Source: Blastomussa wellsi
Lineage: Eukaryota > Cnidaria > Anthozoa > Scleractinia > Plerogyridae
Length of the DNA stretch: 64,000 bases
Direction: 5' to 3'
Assembly (NCBI GenBank): GCA_947652115.1
Contig: OX393573.1
Span: 16,200,573 to 16,264,572 of the forward strand
The notes beneath the pieces were generated by a model. That model was not told the origin of the DNA. It ran no database searches and saw nothing but the letters and a program-made list of their open reading frames with translations. The first letter of the stretch is position 1; every line of letters starts with the position of its first letter. Positions 43,047 through 54,800 of this stretch are shown piece after piece. A program made the position numbers and the translations under genes.

Positions 43047-44570
43047 GATTCTTTTTTTCCGTTTGGAATCAGGGGTAAACTGAAAGTTAACAAAGCCGTA
43101 AGACATTAATCATCACAAGGTGTTTTTCACAAAAGTGTAAACGCTGATCACTGCAATACCGAGACATAATATCAATTTTTAACACCAATATATTCTCGAA
43201 AACAAAGTGATAGTACCTACATCACAGAACGCACTCCTACACAAATGTAAGTGTACATACACACACCAAAGCACGCATTCTGTTTGGCTGATATGAGATC
43301 TCCGTTTTCACATACAACAAGCACGCTGGCTGCTCCTGGTAAATTTCGATAAAGTATAAGTTTTATGTATAAATGCAAAATAATAGGTCTCGACTGCTTT
43401 TGAATATGAATATAAACAAGTATGCAAACATAATAAGACTTGCTTACAAGTCGAGCTCTCACCGGAAACGAGAAGCGAACGACTGTGGGGAAGTCTAAAA
43501 CATAATATGCTTTACACTGCTAGTTGCTTTATTTTTATTTATTTATTTATTTTTGGGGGGATAAATATAAAACAGCAGGAATTGTGTTAAACGGTGATAA
43601 GGCTTCTGGCTAAAATCCTAAGCTCTTCCATCCTGTCCAGCAACTGGATTAGTTCTCGGTATTCTCGGCTTCTGTCGGTGATAGGTTTCCTAACCATGGA
43701 GTTGCAAGGGTTCATTAGAAATCTTGTTTCATTTCAACTCGACACCCAATTCAATAAGTGAAAATCTTGAAAAAGACACTGTATGCAAAAACCAAACTTG
43801 CTTTACCCTTATTTATTACTTGTTTACAGCCTCAAGGCGCTGCAGCAACCTCCATGTTAGATCGATCTGAAGCTAAATAAGACAACAGGACGCACCCACC
43901 TGCTTTCAAGAAGAAACTCGAAATATTATTTCTCCTTAAATTATTTCCATTCATTTCTTCTAATTTCAGTTCTGGGAATTTAGTGTTAATTCAAGACAAT
44001 ATAATTAATTGGTGATTCGGTTTATTCTTGTCGCCTGTCCGCTTGATAATTTTATGTTAATGGCCAAGATATTGAGCTTTCAAATAAAGTGCACTAAATA
44101 TCTGCTTTGTGAAAGGGGTTATTCTGTTTCTGGGTTTATGCAGATTCAAGAGTTTGCTTTTAATGATTAAGTTATCATTTGTAGCCGTCACTTGTTTGCC
44201 TGAAAATATAAACTTCAAATAATGGAGCAATCCCTGAGCTGGGGTCTTTTGGAAACAATAGCCGCTATTCGACCCGGATAGAGAACCCGCATGCGAACTA
44301 GCTTTAGCTTAGCTGTAGCTTCCTCTCTAAATATTGTAATTTATTTCTAGATTAGGATCTGGGGGAAAAGCAGGCAAAGCCGTAAGCACAAGAAAAGGGA
44401 CCGGAAATTGAGAAAGGAAAATTTGTACTCTTCGAAAAAGGCTAGAGAGCCTTTGAAATCTACTATTAATAGCAATTTAATCTCGACAACTATGGGAATG
44501 TTCGACTTAGTAGACATCCAAAGAGTACGTCATCCAAAACTACGAAAATTCACGTACGTTTTCCTAATAG
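43047..44570. other. Upstream flank of receptor B
   Basis: No coding exon seen. It aligns with 29538-31200 upstream of receptor A out to about 44455, marking the outer edge of the duplicated unit. It contains the donor of the 86-bp filler (43421-43506). The promoter is presumably just above 43046. Confidence 0.5.
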
Positions 44571-44615
<45 letters not shown>

Positions 44616-44700
44616 GTATAACAATATAATTTGGTTTTATCAACTGGGTTGATAATGTCAATTGGCCACCGCTGACGTTTCCGAATAGTTAAAGCCCTCA
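44570..44700. repeat. Dispersed repeat family 'gacgaagggctaacgc' (copy 3, reverse)
   Basis: Reads 'gtttctaaagaaactgtggt', 'tttggttttatcaactgggt', 'gataatgtcaattggccacc' and 'gctgacgtttc'. It is the reverse complement of the copies at 7365 and 14740. It abuts the LINE fragment beginning about 44700. Confidence 0.65.
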
Positions 44701-45715
44701 CCGCCAGTATAAAAAAGACCGCGATCTTACCAGCGATAGCACCTGATCATAACGCGATTTGCCTCTCACTAGCTTTGTCGAATAAATGCCCCAGGGGCCC
44801 TGGTTTTTGGAAATTCAATAACACCCTTTTAAAAGACCCTCAATACATCGACAAAATCCGCTATACGTACACACGAGCCCGCAAATATTACAGTCATTTG
44901 ACTGATGGGAGACTCTTCTGGGAGATGATAAAGATGGAATTTAAATCAGCCACGATCTCCTATTCCAAAAATAATCTCAAACGTATTAGAAATCAGGAAG
45001 AAGAACTTCTATTAATCAACTCGATAGCATAATATGCAATGATTTATCCTCGACCGATATTGATGGGTTGTTGAGGGAGTATGACGAGCTTAAAACTAAG
45101 CTTCAGTCAATTTACGAAGAAAAAGGAAAACAAGCTATGTTTCGAGCAAAATGCCGCTGGGTGGAAAATGGACAACGTCCGACAAAATATTTCTTTAATC
45201 TAGAAAAACGTAATTATAAGAAAAAGACTATCAGTGAACTTCGACTACAAGACGACTCAACAGCGAATGATGGAAATGAAATCCTAGACCAAATTGAAGC
45301 TTACTACAAAAATCTATATTCGTCTGACCATATCTTTTCTAACGAAGAATGTAACTCTTTTACCTTTAATCTAAAAATCCCTGAGCTTTCGGACGAAGAC
45401 CGAGACAACCTAGAAGTTCTACTTACATATGACGAATACAAAGAAGTATTAGAAACATTCCAGGCTATTAAAACCCCAGGGGAGGATAGATTTACAGCCG
45501 ACTTCTATAAGCACTTCTTTGAACTAGTCGGCAACGATTTAATAGCAAGTTTCAATGAAGCACAAGTAAAAGGACAACTAACTATCTCTCAACGAAGAGG
45601 TGTAATCACGCTAACCCCAAAAGAGGATGGCTCACTATTAGATTTATCTAACTGGAGACCAGTCACGCTACTAAATGCTACTAAAGCAATTAGCGCTGTT
45701 TACGGTCAGAGCGTT
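44700..45715 (+). mobile_element. Tx1/L1-like LINE ORF2 fragment (endonuclease end to start of reverse transcriptase)
   Basis: The first part (about 44728-45032) ends the APE-type endonuclease (LPAIAPDHNAICLSL) and continues GPGFWKFNNTLLKDP. After a frameshift near 45035-45067 a second frame (45068 on) has FRAKCRWVENGQRPTKYFFN, then KTPGEDRFTADFYKHFF and LTPKEDGSLLDLSNWRPV of the RT N-terminus. It stops where the repeat at 45760 begins, before the catalytic FADD region. A dead 5'/middle piece of a LINE of the same clade as 48210-49932. Confidence 0.8.
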
Positions 45716-45759
45716 GCCCAAAAACCTGTGCGAAATATGACAACCAAAGACCATAACCC

Positions 45760-45960
45760 TACGGGCACGTTCGGGCTTAAGGGGAGGGGGGCGGCTGTAA
45801 CCTCCCTGTCCGAGCAAATACACAATTTCCGAATGCGTTAGCAGTAAATCTGTATACAACCGCCCAATAAAATTCAATTGTTGTTGCCCGAATCCTGAGG
45901 GTTTGAAAAATGTCGATTTTTCTCGAAACTATGTTGGGGGGGGGGAGGCTGCAGCCTGCA
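45760..45960. repeat. Dispersed G/C-homopolymer element (copy 3)
   Basis: Starts 'ccctacgggcacgttcgg', has 'ttgcccgaatcctgagg' and ends with a G run and 'aggctgcagcctgcagg'. It has the same layout as 10985-11210 and truncates the LINE fragment before it. Confidence 0.65.
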
Positions 45961-48190
45961 GGAAAAAAATAGAAAAGATAGGTTATCCGAGACAGCATTT
46001 CGTGCGTTTTGAAGGCAGTTTGTTAGGAAACAAGGCAGGTTAAAGTGAAGGTAACAAAGACAATAATTCTGGTAAATTTTGAAATTCAAAACGTATTTTT
46101 CTTCTCTTCGGTCCATTTTATTACGGATTCGTCACGGAACTACCTTCGAATATCAAGTGCCGTGTTCCGAGCCCAACAAGTACCCAGTCTCCTCTCTTTT
46201 TAATAGCGCCTGGGAATATTAATGAAACTTCGAACGGTTGGACATTGAAGGACATTAGGTATAATGTATTGTTGAAATTAACCTAGAATCACACAATTTG
46301 GTCCAACACATACCACACATATCTACAAATGGTATACCTTCAACCCAAAGGATTAAATGTAAATAGTCAAAGTACAGAAATACCTTTCCCCTTTATTTAT
46401 TTTTCATTATTTACTTTGATAATTTTTGTTATAATGCGCCGACTTCCAAGGATCGTTGGGGCGGGGGGTGGGGAGGGGGTGCGGTCGCACCCGTCGAATA
46501 CCCCCTCCCTACGGGCCTGCCTGTAGGTTCTCATTTTGTTGCTTTGGTTAGCATCTTTTCTGGTGTCGTTACTTATTTCACTTAGTCATCTTTGTAGTTC
46601 GATATCCTTAAGTCGTTGGCTGATCATGTTTACAATTTCAAATAAAACATATCTGTCTGTCTGGTTATCATTTCAAGCAGAAAAAAATTGTTGGAACCCC
46701 CTTTCAGAATTCTGCAGAATGAGATCTTTGCTTTTCAAGAGAAAGGAAAGAAAATTAATTTAGCCATCATATTACAGAGTTGTTTTACACGTCGAATCAG
46801 ATAGTATGTGCCTATAAAGTAAGTAATAACTTAAGCTTATTTGAAAACATTTCAGAATAAAAACTAGCGATAAAAAACGACGTTTCGATCTCTCTCGCTA
46901 AGTTGCCTTCGCGCTGAGTTGGCCGATCTCTGATCTTTGAATGGTAACACTATTCTGACAGCCGGGCGCGTCATTTACGTTACATGCTCGTGTGGAAATC
47001 CCTTTCAAAATGAGGAAGAATGGCGTTTACCTTTTCTTAATATCTTCTTCCCGTTCTTTTATTGAATTCAGATTATATGGGCCCGAAATATTATGTTTAA
47101 TTGACCATAGTTTGTTCTAACTCTGGGAAGGTAACATGATTGTTTAGCTTGCATATCTTGTATTATATTGATTGATCTCACATACGTGTTCTACATTTTA
47201 AAGGAAAGGCGATCGATACGCAGATGATGTGAGGAAATAGCAAATCGGAGTTTTAATTAACTCTTTCAACTTCGTCGGTCTTTGTGCCTGCGTAAGTTTT
47301 GTGTTTTGTTAAAGTTTCTTTCGTCGTATGTTGCGATGATAGGGAAATTTCTTTTCCTTGAAGTGCGCTTAGATTGCAATAAAGGTGTCATATGCTGGAC
47401 TTGTCAATTAACAATTCTGTTCTGTACGCAAATGATTCCTAAATGCATTTACCAACTTCAAAGTTTTTCTCATATTTCCTCTCACTGTAAGAAATACCAA
47501 CAACAAGTTTCAAATCACCTCTGAATAACATAACATTACCTTTGCATCTTGGGTTGTACTCAGCTGAAAAGAATGATTTCTTTATAATCCATAGACACCT
47601 TAAACCGTATATTGTCGTTCTCGTTTACAACCTCCTTTCCAGCTTGAAAATGGAATTTATTAATAATTGCGGAATAAGTAAAACAGCTGTTAACGACATT
47701 GTCAGTCACTACTATAGTGAAACGAAAGGAACAACGACTATAAAAAATAAACCTTTATGCCGCTCAAAAACTTATTCTTCATTCTTCATATCGAATAAGG
47801 CCTAATAGACTCGTAAATTTCCACTTTTTCTGTTTGAAAATAAACTCCGATCTTATATTTTCTACAATAGCTACGTTTAATAGCGATAGACGCGCCGAAT
47901 AAACAAGCAAGTGTGAGATTCGTACGTAAAAAATAAATTTATATTTTTAAGGGGTCTTCCATTCAAACACATTAAGTTTCCCACGAAAACAAGTTTATTT
48001 TTAACTAGAACACTTGAAATCTCTAAGCATTTGCAAAACTTATTTTCAACTGATTTTGCTGTAATTCCGCTTTTATTATGTTTAACTTAAGAAATCCGCA
48101 AACTGGTAGCTGTATGTTAGCATAGCAACGCCCATAGCAACGATTGTTTACAAGGGAAAAAGTGCTTACAAAGTAGACTCAATTTAACGT
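45961..48190. other. Intergenic, no supported gene
   Basis: No exon, domain or long frame. It contains a G-rich tract at 46455-46480 (several G runs, possible quadruplex) followed by a C-rich tract, and at 47060-47130 the second copy of the repeat seen at 1765-1850 ('gggcccgaaat', 'tagtttgttctaact'). Confidence 0.5.
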
Positions 48191-48209
48191 AGTTCAATTA
48201 TTTTATTTT

Positions 48210-49932
48210 TTTTTTTTTTATAAATTCATTTTTATTAGACCACGCCAATTACAAATACACTATACCGTACAAAAAATTACAATTATCACTTACAATACAC
48301 TTACACTGCTTAAATACTACATTATGTTATGTTACTGCGCCTGCTACTAATCCGTTTTCACACTAAACTACTTACAATGATACTACTTTCACAACCGATA
48401 GGGCTAATTACTTGCCAAAATTAAAAATGATTACGTACATTAAATTGAAAAACAAAGAAAAAGAAAAGAGAGGAAAAAACAAGAATGGAGAAACATAAAC
48501 GCGTTTATCATCATTGGCTGGTGTTGTCTAATTGTTCACATCAATTATTGTGTAATTATTGTATTTATTGTATCACCTGGTTGAAGTAAGAAAGTTTTAA
48601 AAATATCCCACTTCTGAAGATGAATATTAAGTCTACCCCGCCTCTTAGCAATTAGATGTTCAATCCGTTCAATGTATTTTAGTTTACCTATTAATTGAGG
48701 TAAGAGTGGTTTTGTTTTTCTAAGCCTACTTAAATAAATTACCTGCTTACCTACAATGAGAATGTGGTTAAGAAGGGTCCAATGTAATATTTCTTTGGTG
48801 TAACCTAGCATGATTTCGATATCCTTTAACTCAGCAACTGCTATATTAAGTCCCTTCAACCAGGTGATAGTTTGCATCCAGAAGTCTTTGCTGTATTGAC
48901 AATGTAAAAACAGATGCTCTAGGGATTCTTCGAACTCTCCACAAAACGTGCATAATGAGGTATCCACTAACTTTATTTTATTTAACAATTTATTAGTATA
49001 TACAATACGATTGAGCAATTTGAATTGAAACATTCTTGTTCTTATGTCTAAGGTAACTTTGTGTGGAATTAAATAGATCTGATTCCAGTCAAGTTCGTGA
49101 TCATTAAATAATGAAGAATATTTTAATCTTGCAGTTGGATATACGTGTATCTCATCTACGAGAATCCAGTACATTTGTTTACTAGTAAGTTGTTCTAGGT
49201 TGATGTCTTTACACTTGGCATGCAAAATGAACTGCGTTAAATCCAAATTCGAATTCGAAGTGGTTTGCTCTTGGCGTTGAGTTAAACGTGGATGCTCCGA
49301 ATTTACCAAGGCTCTCCATGAATCAGGAAGTGCTCTTGCTAAACCAAATAATAAAAAATAATTATTCGAATTAAGGCCTCTCTCTTTAAAGAAATCCCAA
49401 GGTTTTAGTTTTCCGTCTGGCAGAAGAATGTCTTTTATTTTAATCATTCCGGCCATATAAGACTTTTTACAAAACTGTGGTTTACCATCGATACGCAGAT
49501 GTTGATTATTCCAAAGTATTTGATTCATAATATGGTCTGGCGAGGATGTTGGGTGCGTGTTGGCCATAGACCACGTTTCAAAACACTCACGATAAAATTT
49601 TGGAAGATGTTTTGGTAAGTCAGCAACATTATAGTTGCAATGAAGAAGAATTTTGCCGCCGAAATCTTTAAGAAGTCGTGAGAGAATGAGTTTCCAAGGG
49701 TTATAATAATCCTCAGTATACTTTTTAAGGCACATGATTCTCTGGGTCTTGATTACAGATTCCAGGTGAGGCATTTTCAGTCCACCGTCTTTATAGTCAC
49801 TGATCAGAGCAAGACGTTTAATTTTATCTTTTCCTTTCCATAGAAAATTAAACATTACCGTGTTAATCTTTTTTACAAATTCTTTGTCAAGATCTAACAC
49901 GGAAGCCCGGAACATGAGTTTTGGCATTGCGA
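48210..49932 (-). mobile_element. Tx1/L1-like LINE, 5'-truncated, with poly(A) tail
   Basis: The minus-strand element ends in an A-rich tail (T-run at about 48200-48222 on plus). It carries a 460-residue frame and about 300 bp of 3' UTR. It is clearly 5'-truncated: only the region after the reverse transcriptase core remains. Confidence 0.82.
48545..49927 (-). CDS. LINE ORF2 C-terminal fragment (thumb and zinc-finger region, 460 residues)
   Basis: Starts MPKLMFRASVLDLDKEFV, followed by FNFLWKGKDKIKRLAL and YKDGGLKMPHLES, the typical post-RT region of L1/Tx1-like ORF2 proteins. Near the C-terminus CTFCGEFEESLEHLFLHC matches the zf-RVT cysteine/histidine motif. No catalytic RT motifs, so inactive alone. 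The frame is free of stops, which suggests moderate age. The first Met is an internal residue of the ancestral protein. Confidence 0.88.
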   Translation of the reverse strand: MPKLMFRASVLDLDKEFVKKINTVMFNFLWKGKDKIKRLALISDYKDGGLKMPHLESVIKTQRIMCLKKYTEDYYNPWKLILSRLLKDFGGKILLHCNYNVADLPKHLPKFYRECFETWSMANTHPTSSPDHIMNQILWNNQHLRIDGKPQFCKKSYMAGMIKIKDILLPDGKLKPWDFFKERGLNSNNYFLLFGLARALPDSWRALVNSEHPRLTQRQEQTTSNSNLDLTQFILHAKCKDINLEQLTSKQMYWILVDEIHVYPTARLKYSSLFNDHELDWNQIYLIPHKVTLDIRTRMFQFKLLNRIVYTNKLLNKIKLVDTSLCTFCGEFEESLEHLFLHCQYSKDFWMQTITWLKGLNIAVAELKDIEIMLGYTKEILHWTLLNHILIVGKQVIYLSRLRKTKPLLPQLIGKLKYIERIEHLIAKRRGRLNIHLQKWDIFKTFLLQPGDTINTIITQ

Positions 49933-50134
49933 ACGTTATACTTACCTAAAAAGCTTTAACGCCGTTTAAAATAAGAAATCTACGCTTGGCTACCATTGCA
50001 ATGAATGGTGTCTATTTGGGTCGTGCATGCAACATTTTTGTAGCTCCTTGCAATTCAATCCCGTCTCGCTATTTGGTATTCAAATCAGTTCTAGACTACT
50101 TTTTGCTTTTAGGCTCTTTAGTAGATCTTTGTCT

Positions 50135-50250
50135 CGTCTTGAACCGATACCACAAGGAAGCACTAGTTCTATTCCGTTCGACGAAGTTAAGTCCCGTCAA
50201 AAGCGTTGAGTACTTGGATGGGTGACCGAAAGTAATTCACGGTTGGCTGT
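50135..50250 (+). rRNA. Degenerate 5S rRNA-like sequence (pseudogene or 5S-derived SINE head)
   Basis: The 3' half contains 'agtacttggatgggtgaccg', the nearly invariant 5S rRNA C-box region, and 'gaagttaag' matches the A-box region. 'gaaccgataccac' fits the 5' part. Spacing and overall length (about 116-120) match 5S, but many paired positions differ ('aaagtaattcacggttggct' at the 3' end), so a functional gene is unlikely. A T-rich tract follows about 20 bp later. No SINE body was recognised downstream. Confidence 0.6.
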
Positions 50251-50576
50251 GTTTTGTTCTTTGGTTTTTCTTCTTCTTAGTTTTCCAACAATGAAACCCC
50301 TCCTTTGTCATTCTGACGGCTTCTTTTCTAACTTTTTGGGGTGATTTTAAACAGTGATAAGGCCGCCCCCGGGGCGTCCCCTAACTGTCTCCGTTTAGCG
50401 TCGTCCAACCAACCCAAATTTATGCGTTTAAAATCACATTAAAAATATTTCAGAATTTCTATTTAGTATTTTACAAGATCTTGCGTTGCGTGACATATTA
50501 AGCCGCCAATGCCTGCTTGAAATCTAAGCGATCGTCCACATTTGTTGTTTTATGAGTTAAGCAGTTCTATGACATT

Positions 50577-51060
50577 TTGTTTTACAAGAATTGTTCGAAC
50601 CTCCTTTCTGCGAGGGATTACCCCTCGATCATCAGCAAAAGTATTCTAAAAGAGGTGCAACTGGGCCACAGAGTTGACCCGTTCATCTCTCCTCCCTTCC
50701 CCAACCTCCAGGTCTATCCCATTCGGGTTGTCCCAAAGAAGCACTCCTCTGATTGGCGCATTATTTTTCACCTATCTTATCCCAAACACCACTCAACGAG
50801 TGTCAACGCTCATATCAGCCCCAACGATTATTCACTGCATTATATTTCAGTAGATAATGCCATCTCAATAATCCAGAAACTTGGTCAGGGGTGTTTTATG
50901 TCAAAGGTGGACATCAAGTCTGTCTTCCGGAATATCCCAGTCCACCCATCAGACTGGGAACTCTTAGGCATGAAATGGAAAGGCCTGTACTACTTCGACA
51001 CCGTCCTCCCCTTCGGCTTACGGTCCCCGTGTCTACCCAGTAAAGAGGCGGGGGGATACA
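50577..51060 (+). mobile_element. DIRS-like retroelement reverse transcriptase fragment
   Basis: The frame shows IRVVPKKHSSDWRIIFHLSYP, ISPNDYSLHYISVDNAISII, CFMSKVDIKSVFRNIPVHPS, WELLGMKWKGLYYFDTVLPF and GLRSP. This pattern is found in RTs of DIRS-type (tyrosine recombinase) elements. The first catalytic Asp is in the KVDIKS block. The frame leaves the family after GLRSP, before the second catalytic motif, so it is truncated and inactive. No recombinase or RNase H part is nearby. Confidence 0.78.
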
Positions 51061-51639
51061 ATATAGGCTCCCATATTAATTCCCCTCAGGTGGAGCCAAC
51101 GAACTAAATTATTTTGCCATCTGCCCCTCTAGGTAGGTGTGGCGTAGCCTATCAAATTCCCAGCAGCAGGGTCTCAACTATATTATTTAAGAGAAAGCGA
51201 AAAAAAGGAAAAAAAAATTACTCGAACTTGACTCGTGACTCAAACTTGACTACCAGTGTCGATTTCTTCCGCCAGTAATTTTCTGGTTTGCACATTAAAT
51301 AACAATGGGTGACGTCACTGATTTCTTCCCCATATGATGCATGTATTGACACGCATGCATTTACATAATACAAATTGCATAATCCTATTTCCCTAAATTT
51401 AGTCGTTGTTAACGCCTTGTAAAGATGTCAGGTTGTCCGCCCTTTGTTCCACGAGGAACCTAATGGTCTAACTAACTAACTAACTCACATCTGTCAGGGG
51501 GCGTTATCGAATTTCATGAAACGAAGAGAAATCCGGCCTCGTCAAAACAGCGTCCCTGCCACCGGCTGACACCTCAACTCATTGCCATGGTGACAAGATA
51601 GGTTATCTTCCAACTTCTAATTGCTGCATGATTCGAAAG

Positions 51640-51834
51640 TCAGCGTAAACGTTCGCGATTAAGATTTCGTTTGGATTTCAGACCGCTCTGACTTGTAACG
51701 TAGACGGCGTTGTCTTCAATGCTGATATTATGAGCGACACAGAGGTAAGAAAGTCCTTTGAGACTCGTATCAAAGACATCAAAGCAAGTTATTGTTTTCA
51801 GGCTTTCAGCTAATTGCCCTCTTGGGGAGGACAT
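51640..51834 (-). CDS. Possible small ORF, 64 residues, divergent to the next gene
   Basis: An ATG-to-stop frame (MSSPRGQLAESLKTITCF..., ending RNLNRERLR) on the strand opposite to the first exon of the 51730 gene, which it overlaps. The composition looks protein-like but no family is recognised and no donor site continues it. The plus-strand reading explains the same DNA better. Confidence 0.2.
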   Translation of the reverse strand: MSSPRGQLAESLKTITCFDVFDTSLKGLSYLCVAHNISIEDNAVYVTSQSGLKSKRNLNRERLR

Positions 51835-54800
51835 CTTTGTGGTAATTTGACTTTACACTACATTGCAATGCTCCAAATTTCCTTCATCTGGTATTAAAAG
51901 GAGCAAGATCATAACATGTTACAAGAGGGAGAAGTCAAAGAAGAAGAAGAACCAATAGCGATTGAAGAAGACGAAGGCTACCATGATACGAAAGTTACGA
52001 CTGGTAATTGATACCCTTCATAAATTGTGCAAAGCTCAAATTTCGGAAGTACATGTATGAATTAGATAATTACAAGAATTACCAGGATTTTTAATCCCAA
52101 TCGGTCAACTATAAAGATAGGTCTACTTGATTGTCTAATAGTTTCAAGAAAAACATTCGTGGGCCCAAGCACTGATCGAGATTGCGAGATTTCGTCCGTG
52201 ATTGAGCTAAATATTTCGCCAATTCCACCGATCGACTTTTACACAACTCATCAAAGCTTGCTTATTTGCAAGAAAGCTACCCTGCGAGCAGAGGATCGAA
52301 GAGACTCTGCTCGCAGGGTACATGAACGCCAACTGTAGCATTCTAGATCAGTTCGTCTTTTAAAAAAGTGATCAACATATAGTACAATATTCGTATATTT
52401 CGGGCTTGGATCTTTGAAGCAGAAGTTGTATTACCCGACGTAACAAATCGAAGCCATCGAACCCAGTCAAAATGTATCCAAGTCGATCATTCCAGCGTCA
52501 AGTCGAACGAACCAAATATAACTAAGTGAACTCAAGCATTCAATTTATTGCTCAATTCTTTTTAAGAGTTTGATTATTTTCGACTGCCGAACTCAATCGA
52601 ACCCAATCAGTGAATCACATGATTGATGTTCAATCGAGTATGATTAATTGAATGTTCGATTTGGTTCGATTAGTTATGTCAGGATTAAAAAGTTTAAATA
52701 AACATCATCAATGTAGGTACATCAACATGAGTTAAAACCCCCTGATATTATGTGTGGCTGTTTGTAAGCCATGCCGGTGCACTATAAAAATCGTTAAACT
52801 AAATAAGAACTTAAGGTGGCTCAAAACAGTTTCCAGCAATTTCAAAGACTTAGAATTTGATAGGTCATTATAACCACTCTTTATCAGTTGATGCTACAAT
52901 CATGGTATCAAAAAACTGCCCAATCATTGGTGAACACGTTATCATTTTCATGTGACAATGAAATTTTCTTGGGTAGATCCAATCTTGTCCCCAGAGCCCG
53001 CTTATCTTCTGGTCAGCACCAAGAACCCGGGCTCTGGCAAGGACCGTTTTTTGGAGCATGCGCATGGTGCATTGTTTTGATTCTCGGCCAGTCAGATTAA
53101 GGGAAAAAGTTCTGAGTTTGTGCAGAACGGCTTGAAGTCTGTGAAATGCGGACTTCTGGGATCAGTCCTGGCAAGATCCCGTGTTCTTGGTGCTGACAAA
53201 AAGATAAGTGGGCCCTGGGGACGAGGTTGGGCAAGATCCAGGATGGGTTTCCAAAATTTCTTACCCATGACCAGTAGGTCATGTGGTTTCTTAGCCATTA
53301 GCAAATACCCAGCTTTCATGGGAGGCCCACACAACAGATGTTTCTGACCACTTTGTATTTTTGTGGAAATATCAGTCTTTTCATAACTACCCTTGCCCAG
53401 ACATTCATGTAAGTGGAACTAAAATCATATCTAATATTTATAAAATTATTTATAAAATAATATTCTCTAGATGAAGAAGAAAGAAACAATGCAATGAACA
53501 TGGATGAAGGAAGCAGTGGGCATGCAGACAAGAAGGGCAAGGAGTCCTCCAAGCCTGCTAGCTCCAGGGCTTCTACTCATCTTGACAGGAAAAAACAGCA
53601 AATGTTAGCAGAGTTGAACAGGCTGAAGACTCAGATGACTGAATTTCAACAGTCAATGCACAGACCTCCGGTGTAAGTAGATCTGTCCTAACTAGAATGA
53701 AAACCACAGTGGGAGGGGAGCCAGGGCTGTTCTACATTCATAGTCAGGATATACTGTACTAGTACCTTCTAACCCTTACCTCACCCCCTTAGAATGAAAA
53801 TTGATTTGTTCAACCACATTCTGAGCAGCAGATTCAAATCTAGCAAAAAGTGACCATGGGCAGAGGGGATGGGGATGACAAAGTGGATAGCAAACAAAGC
53901 CAAATCTGATCCCCTTCATGAGGTTTTGGATGCAGCATCCTTTCTAGACTGTTCACAGTCCCCTATTTTAGTTCGACAGGCCGCCATCTTGGTCTTTTGA
54001 TGCGAGCGATACTGGGGAGAGTTCAGAATGCCCGTGGGTGGTGGCAGTGGGGTTAGTAGCATGGGGGAGACGGGGCAGAAAAATAGGGAGACTGTAACTG
54101 CTTCACTCTGTCTCGTGTTCGCTGCATTAGTTGTTCCAGCAACAGCAACACCTGATTGGTTGAAGGGACAATAGAGTTCATCAGAGCGTAGCAGAGCGTT
54201 GACAGCTTGAGTGACAGAAAGCCGACAGAAAGTGACATTCATCACTTGTAATCATATCATATTTCCCTGATTTGACAGGTTTTTTCTCAGAGGAGGAGAT
54301 TGTTAATTGATTTGATTAACGCAGGCTTCAAAATTCAGCCGCGCCCCTTGAACGCGAGAGAGTGAACCTGTTACAGTCTCCCGAATTTTTTCCGCCATGC
54401 TATTAACCCCACCACCACCACCCACGAGCATTTTGAACTCTCCCCAGTTTCGCTCGCATCAAAGACCAAGATGGCGGCCCATCGAACTCAACGATCGACA
54501 TCTATGATCTTGTGGAAAATTGGGGGCCTGTGAACAGTCTGCATCCTGTCCAAGATTATGATTTAATGTTCAAAAAAATTTTATAACAAATTGTGTGGTT
54601 GCAGAAAATATTCACACCCACTCCACTTAAGGTCAAAAAAGTGAGGGGGTGGGAAGGGGGCTTCAAAAACCAAGGTTATTTTCAAAATGAAACCATTAAG
54701 CTAAACTGGTTAAAATTTTGAAATTGGTGAGGGGTTTGCAAACCAAAATCCTACATTGGAGGACAAGGATATTTTCAGGAAGAAATTTCAAACTGAACAG

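Noticed and set aside
45671..46116. Overlapping small minus-strand frames
   Set aside because: They lie over the junction of a LINE fragment and the G/C-homopolymer repeat; not genes.
53916..54245. 109-codon minus-strand frame
   Set aside because: It lies entirely in one half of the 53930-54548 inverted-repeat element.
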